Positions 1 through 10,733 of a stretch of 64,000 bases of DNA are shown here, piece by piece. The notes below the pieces were generated by a model that saw only the letters and a program-made list of their open reading frames with translations, did not search any database and was not told the DNA's origin. Source of the stretch: Tillandsia leiboldiana (taxonomy: Eukaryota; Streptophyta; Magnoliopsida; Poales; Bromeliaceae). Numbering within the stretch: position 1 is the first letter of the stretch; each line of letters opens with the position of its first letter. The DNA lies in assembly GCA_029204045.2 (NCBI GenBank), contig CM055076.1, positions 20,400,269 to 20,464,268 on the forward strand. Direction: 5' to 3'. The translations under genes and the position numbers were made by a program.

Positions 1-1420
1 CACAAAAACAAACTCAAAACTGAACCAAACCAAAAATTTTTGTTGTTTGCTCTATTCAGTTTTCCAATCTGTTTAACTTTGGCTTTAATTTAGAACAATT
101 CATTTCACTGTTTCTTTTTTATGTGTGTAGTTCTTTATTTATCTCTTTATTTTAACCATGTTCTGAGACCTCCTCAGCTATAGGCCATTTTGAAACAGGC
201 CCTTCTTTTATAATTTGAGTTATTTTAGTTAAAGTGAAAATTTTCTTAAGTTTAATGGCTCTATTAGCTACAGGTTGTTTTAGTTTTATTTGATTAAAAC
301 CATTAAATTGATGGATTTCTACATGTAGTCTATATATATATAATGTGTATTAGTGTCTTTAATGTAGCTTAATTTTACTGGTTTTTTGTTTTCACTGCTT
401 AATTGATCTTCCCTAGAAGACCAATTAGCAAGCTAAAGAATGTTTTAGAGTGTCACAAATAGATGAGTGTAAGCACAAGTGGTGGGACTCATTTGATTTC
501 TTAGTAGAGAAGGATAATTACATTACTTATTTTGAAGACCAAGATTTGCAGTAATCTTTGTGTTCTTTTATGGCGAGATAGCAGGACATCACTTCAGCTG
601 CACTCTAAGGTTCATAATTTTGATGATGTGGTGGATGTTTGTTTCGGCCAAAATAGATGTCGAATCCTTCTTATATATAGGATATTATCCTCCCTACAAG
701 TAAGTTGTTTTTCACGTTCATTTCAGTCTTCAATCTGTATAAATTCGGTTTTTATTCAATCTGTATAAATCCTTCTTAACTCAGTGTTCTTTTTCTGTCT
801 ATACTGAGTACACTCCATTGAATTGCTCATTTTTTTTATTTTATTTTTTTACTTTGCACCCTCTTAACTTTTTTTTTTTGAATTATTTTAGTTAGTTAAA
901 GTGAAAACTTAATTTGTTAAGTTTAATGGCTCTATTAGCTGTGGGTTGATTCAGTTTTTTTTGCTAACAGCTTATTAAAACGAACGTAACAAGACCAAAA
1001 CAAACTGCATATGTATTCCTATTTTCTTTTTGTTCTCGGTGATGTATGAATTAAAATGACTCCTATTATTATAGTCTATCGATTTCGTCCTTATTACGAA
1101 GAATGGTTAAAGTTTTACTTCTTTGTGTACATTCTTCTATTTTTCTTGATGCAGGATCGAAGTAAGACTACTACATGTAGTCTATATATATATAAACATG
1201 ATGTGGATTAGTGTCTTTAATGTAGCTTAATTTTACTGGTTATTTTTTTTCTCTGCTTAATTGGTGTCTTTAATGCAAGCTGAAGGATATTTTGGGTGTC
1301 ACAAATATTAGAGTGTAAGTAAGGATAATTACATTATAAATTTTGGAGACTGGGATTTGGAGATGTATGTTAAATTAGAGGTCAAAGAGTAAGATAGCAA
1401 GACATCACTGTAGTTTTGTT
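1..1420. repeat. Locally duplicated AT-rich repeat (two degenerate tandem copies)
   Basis: No gene is seen here. The stretch contains two diverged tandem copies, about 1-560 and about 870-1420. Shared landmarks in the same order are 'ggctctattagct' (256 and 925), 'ctacatgtagtctatatata' (321 and 1171), 'agtgtctttaatgtagctta' (about 351 and 1209), and a later 'aaggataattacatta' block. A third partial copy lies at 18540-18810. The short open frame at 532-768 lies in the junction and has no recognisable domain. This may be an old intron or a decayed transposon; I cannot tell which. Confidence 0.6.
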
Positions 1421-2063
1421 TCTCTCCACTTTATCCGCACAACTAGCAAATCTCTTTGCTTGATGAGCTTGTTTTATTTTATTTACTGTTTCCTATGATC
1501 TGATGAACTTGTTGAGCTTCTTTGAAGTGGGCAGAGTATCTCATGTCTAAACATTGCTTCAAAATTCATTTTGAATTATTTTTTTTTCTTTACCAGCATA
1601 ATGGGTATCCAGATTAAAGTTTTGAACTTAATCTCAGTGGTATAAATTAATTATACTTCAAATTTTGTTAAATTTTTTGAGTTTTTAGTGCAGGCGGTAT
1701 CGACTTTTGGAGTAAATTTGGTTGCTGCTCCATTGATATAGCAGGCATTAACTTTTTAATTTCTTTACGGTTTTCAAAAAGAAATTAAATTTCTATATCC
1801 ATTGAAGACAGAAAAGTAAATTCAAAATTGAAAAACAAATTCAGTTTTCAATCTATATAAGTTTGGTTTCGATTTAGATTTTGCGAAAGATTCATTTCGG
1901 GGTTTTTTTTGGTCTACACTCCTCTCCGCAGTTCCTTATTTTTAAACAGGGTTTTTAAAAAGTCTTCTCTCTCTAAGATGTCTTGAGAACTCACATTTCG
2001 AATTAATCCCCTCAAATTTCACATTTCTCTTTTCTTTCGTTAAAATGTATAAACATGCAGTGA

Positions 2064-2113
<50 letters not shown>

Positions 2114-3105
2114 TTGCTAGCCCTGCAACTCTTTAAAGATTGTAATCTTATAACTTCCACCATCCAATGTCTACTATATTCCAACAAATTTTTTTTATTT
2201 TCACTTTTAACCAAAAAAAAAATGAAGCAAACTCTAATAAGTGCTTGAATTGGGTGGTAAAGATTAAAAGATTTTAGACTTTCTTTTTTTTATTTGATTT
2301 ACACCCCTCAACTTACAAATCGTTTAATTTAGGTCCTGACAGTAGCAAATTTAAAAATTTGTTAGAATCACACGCCCATAAAAATGCACGCAATAAAAAG
2401 TTGCTCCAGTTAAAAAAAAGAAAGCCAAATTGCTCCGCTCTTGTTTAATTTTCTCTTAGTCTTTTTTTGTTTTTTTTTTTGAATCGTAGGATATATACAA
2501 GCTTAATGCCCCTTCATTTTTTATCAAGAATTTTTTTTTGCATTTAGCCTTCTGTAATACTCGTAAATTTTAAATTAAAAATTTGAATAAAAATTTAAAT
2601 TTTGGACTCTCCAAAATTCGAAAACTCAAATTTTGGTGGTTTCTACGTATAAACATTCGTCTTTGTGTTCGGCAAATCGGAATCATCAAGAAACATGAAA
2701 AACAGAATTTCACTAAAGTTTACGGTATTAAATAATTTTTTGTATACCGACTAATTATTTAACCGGATAAAATTTTTGAAAAAAAAAAATTATCACTCGA
2801 ATACGTCGTCGAATTAAAGACGGTGGTGCAATCAAATCTCATACTCAGATTTTTTCAAAAAAAGTTTTTTTTTTTGAATAATTAGGACCGAAAAATTAAT
2901 TTACGGTTATTTCAAAAAATGTCATGGCAGTTACATCTAAAAAATCTGTAAAAATCAGCTATTTTGGAACATTTCGACTTTTTTGACACGCTTTTTTAAA
3001 AAAATTAGAGTTTAAAGTTCGGATTAGGGGATTTGGATTTGAAATGTTGAGTTTGGGGACGTGGAGGAAATTAATTGAATTGCTAATAAAAGAGGGTTAG
3101 GGTTT
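1421..3105. other. AT-rich spacer, no gene seen
   Basis: Homopolymer-rich AT DNA with no open frame that looks coding. The most striking object is an uninterrupted run of 40 T at 2068-2107. The open frames that overlap it are artefacts of this run. Around 1800-1890 there is weak similarity to the repeat at 1-110. Confidence 0.6.
2068..2107. repeat. Poly-T tract (40 nt)
   Basis: Forty consecutive T residues are visible. This may be the tail of a minus-strand retroposon or simple slippage; I could not find a body or a target duplication to decide. Confidence 0.9.
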
Positions 3106-3109
3106 AACT

Positions 3110-3520
3110 TAAGCGTAATTCAGCCCAAATCTCTCTTTTCCTAATTCCTCCTCCTCTCAGTCGCCAGCACATGTCCCTTCTTCTTCTTCCCCTCCATCTG
3201 TACTACGCAGCCTCCCCGTCGTCGCCGTCGAAGCCGAGGAGGAGAAGATCAAGATTTCCGGCTCTTCCCCTCTAAATCCGACTGCCCAGATTCCCGCCGC
3301 CGCCGCTGGCTAGTGCGTGCCCCCAGCCTCCTTCTCTCTCCTGGAAAACCCCCTGGACCTCTGCAGCCTTCCCGAGACGCAGCCATCCCTGTTGCTGCTG
3401 CTGCTGCTGCTGCCTTGTTGCTGCCCTCCTCTAACGAGCACGAAACTCTTCTACACCAGTACATGATCGTGCTCCCTCAAGTCGCAGGTATTGAGCTTTG
3501 AAATTGTGGTTTCAGCGAGA
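3110..3520 (+). other. CT-rich, leader-like segment with CTG run
   Basis: Composition changes abruptly from AT-rich to C/T-rich with CCG and CTG triplets, including about seven tandem GCT/CTG units near 3390-3414. A good donor-like site (cag|gtattgag) sits at about 3487. It resembles a plant 5' leader or first exon, but no protein family is recognisable in any frame. Because a Gypsy LTR end lies downstream at 4374, this could equally be part of that LTR. Confidence 0.35.
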
Positions 3521-4109
3521 TGCCCGCTTGGTGCTCGATAAAATGTCTTGTAGTTGATGTTGCTTTTCTGGCCAATCCGTTAGCCGGCGATCTGAATTCT
3601 TGGGAGCACTGTGATCCCTTGGTCTTCATCTACCTCGTGTTCATCTCGTTGTTGTGATTCGGACACTTGGTGAAGTCGCGGACCCGTGGTGTACCCGTGA
3701 ACCCTCCGCGCGGCCGTTTCTCGTCTTTGGACCTTCGTCGTCGCATCGGTGCTGCTCCGCTGCAATCAGAGGAGCGTCGTTGACGCCTTTTCACTGTCGA
3801 TTGACTTCCGAATCACGGGAGTTTGGTGACGCACTTGAAACCCCTTTCTTTAATGTAATTATAGTGTTGATTGGGCTTTTCGACGCTTTTCGCGTCGTGG
3901 AAAGTGTTGGATGATGTTGTTTGATAAACGTTTGATGCTCGGACTTGTTGTTCGTGGTTCCGAAACCTCCCACGGCTGATTTGGTGCAAATCGACCCAAA
4001 TCGAGCCGAAATTGAATTGATAAGATGCGTTTCGGTTTCTTTTTCATGAAATGAGTTATGCTGCTGTCCGGAATAGTTGATGAGCCTCATTGGCAGGTCT
4101 TGACGCATT

Positions 4110-4292
4110 AGATGGCTTCTCCCGTGGCAGTGAGAGTGTCGTGGGTTGTTCCTAGTGCAAGTGAAAAAGGGTTTGGTGGTTGATACCCGAGGTCCTAAGT
4201 TCGAAGCCTAGTTGCTTTATATTTCTAGTTAAGTTTATTTTCAAAATAAACGAAGCGGGTAGTATGCTACTTTTCTCTAAAAAAAAAAAAAA
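4110..4292 (+). repeat. Candidate tRNA-derived SINE with poly-A tail
   Basis: A box-B-like motif (gttcgaagcc) at 4199-4208 is followed about 70 bp later by a 14-nt poly-A tail (4279-4292). The unit size and 3' tail suit a plant SINE. A box-A-like match upstream is weak and no clear target duplication is seen, so the start is approximate. It may instead be part of the enclosing LTR. Confidence 0.4.
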
Positions 4293-4374
4293 TTATACGT
4301 TTTTTCACAACTCTTTATTCAAAATGAAAAGATTTTATCGAAAATGCTTTCTAAAGAGGGCTCGGGGCGTGATA
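4293..4374 (+). repeat. 3' end of a Ty3/Gypsy LTR
   Basis: The stretch ends in 'ggctcggggcgtgata', matching the 'cggggcgtgaca' end seen in the other Gypsy LTRs of this window, with the terminal CA mutated to TA. A tRNA-Met-type primer site follows ten bases later. The left end of this LTR could not be located; it may extend back to about 3110. Confidence 0.65.
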
Positions 4375-4382
4375 GATTAAGA

Positions 4383-4395
4383 TGGTATCAGAATC
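4383..4395 (+). other. Primer-binding site (tRNA-Met type)
   Basis: 'tggtatcagaatc' closely matches the tggtatcagagc primer site used by the other LTR elements here. The spacing to the LTR end at 4374 is close to normal. Confidence 0.7.
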
Positions 4396-4548
4396 AAGTT
4401 AAACCACAGGTTTAGGATAACCCTAGGATGACTTATTAGGGTATCTAGGCACATGAGAGCGCAGGGTTACAGTATGGGATTAGGAGTCCCGGTATGGCAT
4501 TTGAGTCGAGTCGATCATTGACCTTAACCCCGTTTTGTGTCTCAGGAG

Positions 4549-4968
4549 ATGGTACGTCCCCTGTCTGGCAGGCGTGGTGGTGGGCGCATTCGCGCTAGTG
4601 AGTCTGATGTTTTGGGCCGTGTTCAGCGCCTCGAGGAACGACTGATAGTGTTAGAGAGGTTGGTTCAGCGGATCGCACAACAACAGGTGACTGTTGGGAC
4701 CAGCCGGGTTTTACCCTCTCTCCAGACTGCTAGGGGAGCTACTGACCCTCCTGCTGATGTTGTGTCACCTGTGGTGACTGGTGTTGATTCTATTAGAGCG
4801 ACTGGTGCTATACCTGTTGCCGCCGTGACGGCAAATCCGCCAGTCATGGCCACTGGAGTGTCTTCTTTTCCGACCGGGCATGCAATCTCTGCAACCGGTG
4901 ATGTTGCTTTAGCGGCAGAGCGGGCCCGAGTTAAGGCAAACTTGGTGGAATTCTTAAACTTGGTGGAA
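4549..4968 (+). pseudogene. Truncated Ty3/Gypsy gag (N-terminal part)
   Basis: The start is the ATG at 4549, about 155 bp after the primer site. The product begins MVRPLSGRRGGGRIRA, a basic Gly/Arg-rich start typical of plant chromoviral gag, then a leucine-rich helix (about residues 20-45) and an Ala/Thr/Val-rich linker. Homology to gag stops at about residue 140 (VKANLVEFLNL), where gag normally runs into its core domain. An 18-bp tandem duplication ('aaacttggtggaatt' at 4938 and 4956) marks the breakpoint, and the frame then runs into unrelated DNA until 5133. The original protein would have been several hundred residues. No pol follows. Confidence 0.6.
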
Positions 4969-5450
4969 TTACTACTCCCCAATTTTTGGCCTTTCTTTTC
5001 CTGGGGAATCAAAGAAAGCAGTCATACTCTATTGGTTGACAGCATTCAACAACCCATTCCTCCTCAATTTGTCTTCTTTGCGAGCTCAACCTCTCTTTTC
5101 TCTTTCACTAATTTCTGCACTCCAGGAGTTTGATCAATTGCCTTTGTGGTGAAGTAGCTGCACTTAGAGCTATCCGGAGGATTATGGCTTTACCTGATTT
5201 GTAAGTCTTATCTATGAAACCTCCATGTCATTTCCTCCCCTCTTTTAAGAAGCATTCAAAAAAATTTCTTGGGGAATCAAATAAGGCAGCCATACTCTAT
5301 TGCTTTGCCATGCAAAAGTCTCCAAGATTCTATTCTCAGGTTCCTCCATATTGGTTGGCAGCATTCAAGAGCTCATTCCTCCTAAATCTTTCGAAAGCAT
5401 ACTAGCCTAGCTCAATATATTAATACTCTTTGAAAATTTTATTATAGAGA
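4969..5450 (+). repeat. Dispersed leader-like cassette, internally duplicated
   Basis: Two related sub-copies lie here: 'cctggggaatcaaagaaagc' with 'catactctattggttg' at about 4998-5036, and the counterpart at 5268-5365. A shared block (gattatggctttacc; 'ttgtaagtcttatctatgaa') at 5180-5220 recurs at 43985-44070 and 45225-45260, and 'agcctagctcaa' recurs near 42705. The 'tttgtaagt' reads as a splice donor, so the cassette resembles a 5' leader plus the start of an intron. No protein is recognisable. Confidence 0.5.
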
Positions 5451-5542
5451 TATGCTTTAATACACTGGCTTGTTTAGATCTTAGCTGTTCATTTTTTAGG
5501 TTAAAATTAATTTTTATAAAGTAATTACTTGCTCAACAAGTT

Positions 5543-5634
<92 letters not shown>
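5543..5634. repeat. (CA)n(TA)n microsatellite
   Basis: About 13 CA units are followed directly by about 33 TA units. This is a simple dinucleotide repeat. Confidence 0.95.
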
Positions 5635-5636
<2 letters not shown>

Positions 5637-5637
<1 letters not shown>

Positions 5638-5850
5638 TCCGACTACTATACTATCGATAGCACCAAGCATTTGGTGCTATCAAATTTTCTACCGTTTGAT
5701 CATTTTTATCAGTTAGATTTTATTATTTTTTCAACTATCCATTAAACCCAAGGGATCCACTATAATCTCAACCACACATCTTTTAATTCAACGATTAAAA
5801 ACTTAATAGCACCAATGACTTGGTGCTATTAATAGTATTCCAGCCTAATT
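5637..5850. mobile_element. MITE with 'tagcaccaag' hairpin ends
   Basis: About 210 bp with inverted ends. The left end holds 'gatagcaccaagcatttggt' and the right end the mirror form 'aatagcaccaatgacttggt'. Each end is itself a small hairpin (atagcacca...tggtgctat). The interior is AT-rich and non-coding. It fits a non-autonomous DNA transposon, but target duplications are not clear next to the TA repeat, so the superfamily is not assigned. Confidence 0.65.
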
Positions 5851-6400
5851 ACAAAATTTGATAACATCCAACAAATTTTTGTTTTCTTATTTAATTTTAT
5901 TTCTTACCAAATTAGATAGTGGGTAATTTGATAAATAACAAACATTCATAAATTAAAATTTAAAATTTAACTGAAGTTTAAACTTTACATTTATAATATT
6001 ATTAATTAAGTTCAAATTTAAATCTAAATTTAATTTTCAAAAAGAAAATATTTATATTTAAATTAATAATACATTTCAATTCAAATTGTTAATCCAATAT
6101 TAAAATAATGTGAAAGTTCAAAAATATTAATTTATTTTAAATTTAAATTTAATTTATAATGTACTTATAAACCCAACTTTTATTATTTACTTAAATAGAA
6201 GGTTTCTATTTTTAAAATGAAATTTAAATTGTTAATTTAATATTGAAATAGCATTACAGTTCAAAAATATTTAAATTTATATTTAATTCATATTATAGTT
6301 AAAAAAAAAAAAAATAGTAACTTTAGATCCTTTATCTTAACTTCTTCAATCTGATTTCCTTACTAAGTTGACAAAATCCAGGTGGAGGCTATTCGCTATA
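5851..6400. other. AT-rich spacer, nothing recognised
   Basis: Very AT-rich DNA built of short 'aaatttaaatt' words, with no gene, long repeat or terminal repeat seen. Confidence 0.6.
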
Positions 6401-7061
6401 ATGCGGCTTAATTATGAAATTGGGTAGCAGCTAGTGTGTGATGCTCTAGTACCTGATGCCTGCAAGGTGTTTGGTTAATTGCACACTGATTGGCCCTCCC
6501 ATTTGCTCCTGTCGGCTCGCCTCCCATTTGCTCCTGTCGGCTCTCTGTTTGATGCGTTGCCTTCGGTTCTTGCTTCCTGCGAGCTGCTGGTGGTGTGCTC
6601 TGTTGCCTTGTTGCCTTATTGCCTTCGATTCTTGTGGTCTGCGAGCAGCAGGTATTGTGGCCTTGTGATCTTGTTTCCTGCGATCTGGTGGGTAGTTGTT
6701 TGTTGCCTTCGATTTATGGTTGTTGTGCTGCTTGTTGCCTTCGGTTTCTTGTTGCCTTCGAGCCCTCGGTTTTTTGTTGCCGGGTTGCCTTCGATTTCTT
6801 GTTGCCTCATGAGCTGGTTCTTGTGTTGCTGGTGGCTTTCGATTTTTCTTGTGGCCTTGTTGCCTTCGATTTCTGGTCGCCTGTGAGTTGGATCTTGTGC
6901 TGCTTGTAGCTATCGGTTTCTTGTTGCTTGTTGTTGCCTTCAATCTCTTGTGGCCCTCAATTGTTTGTGGCTCTGATGTTGCCTTGTTGCCTTTAGCTCC
7001 TGATGCCTGATGTTGCCCTGTTGGTATATGATCTCTGGGACCGTGCCGCTCTGATACCAAT
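6401..7061 (-). mobile_element. Degenerate interior of a minus-strand LTR element
   Basis: A tRNA-Met-type primer site (tggtatcagagc read on the minus strand, 7048-7059) lies directly inside an LTR that starts at 7062, giving the orientation. The adjacent interior is a low-complexity array of 'ttgccttcgatttcttgt'-like words. It leaves an open minus-strand frame at 6446-7060 (204 codons, rich in Asn, Gln, Lys, Arg and Thr) with no gag or pol motif, so I do not call it a gene. The far LTR was not found, so this is a truncated or non-autonomous element. Confidence 0.6.
7048..7059 (-). other. Primer-binding site (tRNA-Met type)
   Basis: The minus strand reads tggtatcagagc, a perfect match to the plant tRNA-Met primer site. 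It lies two bases from the LTR end (ggggtattaca on the minus strand). Confidence 0.85.
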
Positions 7062-7545
7062 TGTAATACCCCGGACGATCTGCAGCCGCCTATGATGAAA
7101 TTGCTCTGAGGCCGGCGAGGCGGAGAGGATGATGGTGGGTCTTATGGGGGAATTTGGGAGGAGTTAGAGAGAGGTATTGAGATAGAGAGAGAGAATTGGG
7201 AGAGAAGATAGTTGAGATAGAGAGAAAGAGAGAGACAGGAAAGGAGGTCGAGAGAGGGAGAGCTTGGGAAGGAAGTACGAAGCTTGTGTTAAGTTCTTGA
7301 TGCCTATTACATACTACATCGCTGCATATATAATTTCTCTACTAATTATTTACTTTAGCTAATTAAGCTACTCTACTAAACTATAGCAAGTATCTTAGTT
7401 ATAGTAATAAGTTTCTAAGTGTGCTGGTTGCTAATGTGGGCCTCGGGTTAGGCCCCTTCGGTTGGGCTTTTGCTGGTTGCTACTATGGGCCTCGGGTTTA
7501 GCCTTTTCAGTTGGACTTCGTCAGTGGGTTTCTTCAGCTGGAAAA
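7062..7545 (-). repeat. LTR of the minus-strand element (outer end approximate)
   Basis: The inner end is clear (tgtaataccccgg on the plus strand, next to the primer site). The LTR contains an A/G-rich block at 7150-7260, a TATA-like 'tgcatatataatt' near 7324, and a partial tandem repeat (ggttgctaatgtgggcctcgg at about 7428 and a similar copy near 7473). The outer boundary is my estimate from the loss of GC content. Confidence 0.5.
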
Positions 7546-8203
7546 TAAAAAATTAATTTTGCAATAAAAATTAATAATTTTTTTATTATTCTCTCAATTA
7601 GAAAAATTCAATACTTTTTGTTGTAGAAAGATTCAAACAAGATCCGCACCATGCCCTCTCCAAACGGGGGACTCATGTTCAGAAATGCCGTTTCTCCAAG
7701 CGCGCAGCTTCAAATGCTTTTGTCCCTTCTCCAAATGCTTTTGCCCCTTCCACTTCTGCTTTCGCCCTTTTCGTTTCGTTTTCTCATTAATTACGTTTCT
7801 CTGATTTTTTTTTATTTGCTATTTTCATCTTTTTTTTTTATAATATTTTTATTTATATTTAGTAAATTGCTATTTTCATCCCTTTATTTTTTATAATAAT
7901 TTTATTTATATTTAGTAAATTGCTATTTTCAAAGATGAAATATATTTTATAAATGTGTTATTAAAAAATTAAATAAAATTTTTATTTGGTAATTCTTCTT
8001 AAGTTAATTAAATTTTACTATTTTATAAAATTAAGATTAAGGATATAATTTAGAAAATAAAAAATATAAAAAAAAATTTAATCACTTTATATTAAATTAT
8101 TTTTGAATTTAGATTTATTTAGGCTAAATTAAAAATGTAAGTTTATAATTTGTTTTTTAATTTGCTATTTAAATTCATATTCAAATTTATATTATAAAAT
8201 AAA
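7546..8203. other. AT-rich spacer, nothing recognised
   Basis: The open frame at 7651-7896 turns into a T-rich hydrophobic run (Phe, Leu, Ile) by composition only, with no conserved domain. Confidence 0.55.
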
Positions 8204-9187
8204 GGCTAAATTACAGAAAACATTCTTGTAATATCTTGCTTTTCCACTTTACCCTCCTGTCATTTAAAAGCCTACATTTTGTCTCCTCGTAATTACCGAA
8301 TTGTGCAATAATCCTTCGCCGTCACGATTATGTGAGTAAGCCGTTAGTTTTCAAAAATACCCTTGGGAAATATCCCTTTAAAAAAAAAAAAAGACTTCGG
8401 AAAAGAAAAAAAAAAAAACAAAAAAAGGTCGGGTCTTACGCGGTGGACCCCGCGCCCGCATCGCCGCCGTCGTCGTCGTCGAAGCGCTCATCGCCTGAGC
8501 TCTTTTCGTCGAACTCCTCGTGAGCCCTCTTCGTCGAACTCCTCGTCATCCTCCTTCTCCTCCGGATCGGGTCGCACGCGGCGGAGCCCGCGCCCGCTTC
8601 GCCGCCGTCATCGCCGTCGTCTCTTCCGGATCGGGTCGCACATGGCGGAGCCCGCGCCCGCTTCGCCGCCGTCGTCGTCGTCGTCGAAGCGCTCATCGCC
8701 CGAGCCCTCTTCGTCGTCCTCTTCCTCCTCCGGATCGGGTCGCATCCGGCGGAGCCCGCGCCCGCTTCGCCGCCGTCGTCGTCGTCTCCTCTGGATCGGG
8801 TCGCACGCGGCGGAGCCTGCGCCCGCTTCGCCGTCGTCGTCGTCGAAGCGCTCATCGCCCGAGCCCTCTTCGTCGTCGTCGTCGTCGTCCACCTCCTCCT
8901 CCGGATCGGGTCGCACGCGGCGAAGCGCGCGCCGCTTCGCCGTCGCCGTCGTCATCGTCGTCTCCTCCGGATCGGGTCGCACGCGTCGCCACTGCCGTCG
9001 TCCTCCTCCTCCTCCTCTGGCGCGGGTCAGCACAAGGAGGGCATTTTCGTCAATTTACCACATCCGTTAACGTCGTTGCCCCCTAAAGACAATTCGGTAA
9101 TTACGAGGAGGCAAAATGTAGGCTTTTAAATGATAGGGGGTAAAGTGGAAAAGTAGGATATTACATGGAGTTTTCTGTAATTTAGCC
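8204..9187. mobile_element. Non-autonomous MULE with GC-rich tandem-repeat cargo
   Basis: Terminal inverted repeats of about 105 bp run from 8204 and back from 9187 (ggctaaattacagaaaac at both ends). The element is flanked by a perfect 9-bp duplication, taaaataaa (8195-8203 and 9188-9196), the signature of Mutator-like elements. Between the ends, 8440-9030 is extremely GC-rich and consists of about five imperfect repeats carrying 'cggatcgggtcgcac', 'cggcggagcc' and 'cgtcgtcgtcg'. Long frames open on both strands (for example 8363-9070 plus, 8436-8855 minus), as expected of CCG/GTC triplet repeats, so I do not call proteins. The cargo could be an amplified captured host fragment. Confidence 0.9.
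8440..9030. repeat. GC-rich tandem array inside the small MULE
   Basis: Roughly 85-165 bp units recur with the landmark 'ggatcgggtcgca' at about 8564, 8628, 8732, 8796, 8906 and 8976, each followed by 'cggcgga' or similar and then a run of cgtcgtcg. Unit lengths vary through indels in triplet runs. Confidence 0.8.
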
Positions 9188-10182
9188 TAAAATAAAACTC
9201 TATATTCTTATGTATTTCCTTACCGGCCATGGTGGCTTTGTTTTCTGAGGTTTTTCGAGGGGCACTAATGCCTTTGCCGGTCCCCTCCCGGCTTTTTTCT
9301 CTTTCCTCTGGGCCACGCTCTTACTTCTTATGTCCTTCAAATAGGATGTTTTTCTGTTTAATTAAAAAAAATTATGTACTTAAATTTTAATTATTTTTGA
9401 ATTTAGATTTATTTAGGTTAAATTAAAAATATCAGTCTATAATTTATTTAGATTTGCATATTGGGTTAGAAAAATGGGCAATGATTCAAAATGGGTCCAA
9501 TTGATGGGTTATTATATCGGGAGAAGTAAATTTATTTAAGAATAAACTTCAAAGTGGCCTTCTACTATAGTGTAGCTTATTTTTATTTTATTATCCTCAG
9601 AGTTAGAAAAAAATTTTACTTGGTTTAAAAAAAATCACTTTGCCTCCATATAGTTTAGTATATTTTTTACTTTACTATTATACCGTTATTTTAAAATTTT
9701 TTACTTTACCGTCCTAGTTGGACATAAATTTTTTTGATAAAATATAAATTAAATCACAAATGCGCAAAATTAATTATTTTTTGAATCACGGGTGTAAAAT
9801 AAAAATTAGTGAAACCACTCTGAGATAATTTGAAATTTACCTTTTATTTAATTAGATGGATGGAATGATCATACCAATATTACACTAAGTGAGCTATCCA
9901 ATTAAATAAATTATAACTCAAATAGGTTAATTTTGGATTGACTATTCAGGTTCAAAAAGTTAAAATAATGACAAATTACATTCTTTCTAATTGAATTTTA
10001 ACTTTGATCGGTCATCCAACTTCAATTTATTAAGATTTTTGTCTGAAATTTTATAGTTTATTGTATTCAAATCTTAAAAATTAATTTAATTGATCGGCTA
10101 GTAACGTGTCGTTGATATAACAGTGATGTAGTTTTATTATAGCTAATGATATAAAAATAGTTATAATATTATATTATTACCA
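9188..10182. other. AT-rich spacer, nothing firm
   Basis: No gene is seen. A short GC-richer island at about 9225-9330 contains a run of 'tttgccggtcccctcccggc' type; it may be a fragment of another repeat. The rest is low-complexity AT DNA. Confidence 0.5.
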
Positions 10183-10724
10183 CACTACAACAAAATAGAT
10201 TTTTGGTGGCAATTTAATAACGATAATTATAAAATGGTCGTTATTAAATAATATATAAATATACTTTAGCGGTAATTATTTTTATTTTATTTTATTTTTT
10301 TTTGCCGACTAATAATTTTAGATTAAATACGTTCGTATTTGACTATTATTTGAAAAATAATTTTGGACAAAAAAGAAATAAAAAAAATGGGCTCAATAGA
10401 GTATTTTAAAAGTGATTTTGATTTTTAAAATTAAATTTAAAAAATCTCAAATTTAAAATTTTAAAAATATCAAATTTTAAATTTAAAATTTAAAATTTTA
10501 AAGTTTTAATTTTAATTTTATATTTTAAGATAAAATTAGATAATATTTAAATTTTAAAAATTAAAAATTATATATTTTAATTTGCAAATTATTATAATTT
10601 TTAAATTTTTAAATTTAAATTTAAAATCTCAAACCTAAATTCGAACTCGAGTTAATAGATTTATTAGAGTCCAACGTCTTGCCCACTAGACCAAGGGGCC
10701 AATATAATTAATGATAGTAAACTT
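10183..10724 (+). mobile_element. CACTA (En/Spm-like) transposon terminus
   Basis: The left end 'cactacaacaaaatagattt' is the typical terminal sequence of plant CACTA elements. It is followed by subterminal motifs in both orientations (ataacgataatta, ggtcgttattaa). The matching gtagtg end was not found, so the element is truncated or continues past MULE-2, which is inserted at 10734. The interior is AT-rich, with a tRNA-like patch near its right edge. Confidence 0.65.
10630..10702 (-). other. Degenerate tRNA-like (Pol III box A/B) sequence
   Basis: Read on the minus strand, 'ttggtctagtgggcaagac' resembles a D-arm/box A. About 30 bases later 'gagttcgaatttagg' resembles a T-arm/box B. The anticodon and acceptor arms do not pair convincingly, so this is not a functional tRNA. 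It may be a tRNA-derived repeat head within the CACTA fragment. Confidence 0.45.
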
Positions 10725-10725
10725 A

Positions 10726-10733
10726 TGATTTAG
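10726..10733. repeat. Left target-site duplication of MULE-2
   Basis: 'tgatttag' here is repeated exactly at 17751-17758, on the other side of the element. Confidence 0.75.

Noticed and set aside
532..768. 78-codon frame as a small gene
   Set aside because: It lies across the joint of a duplicated AT-rich repeat, is Cys/Ser/Ile-rich by composition and has no homologous domain.
8363..9086. Long open frames on both strands in the GC-rich array (up to 235 codons)
   Set aside because: They arise from CCG/GTC triplet repeats that avoid stops in several frames at once; composition is Arg/Ser/Pro runs with no domain.
10630..10702. Functional tRNA gene
   Set aside because: Box A and box B are recognisable but stems do not pair and no plausible anticodon loop forms.
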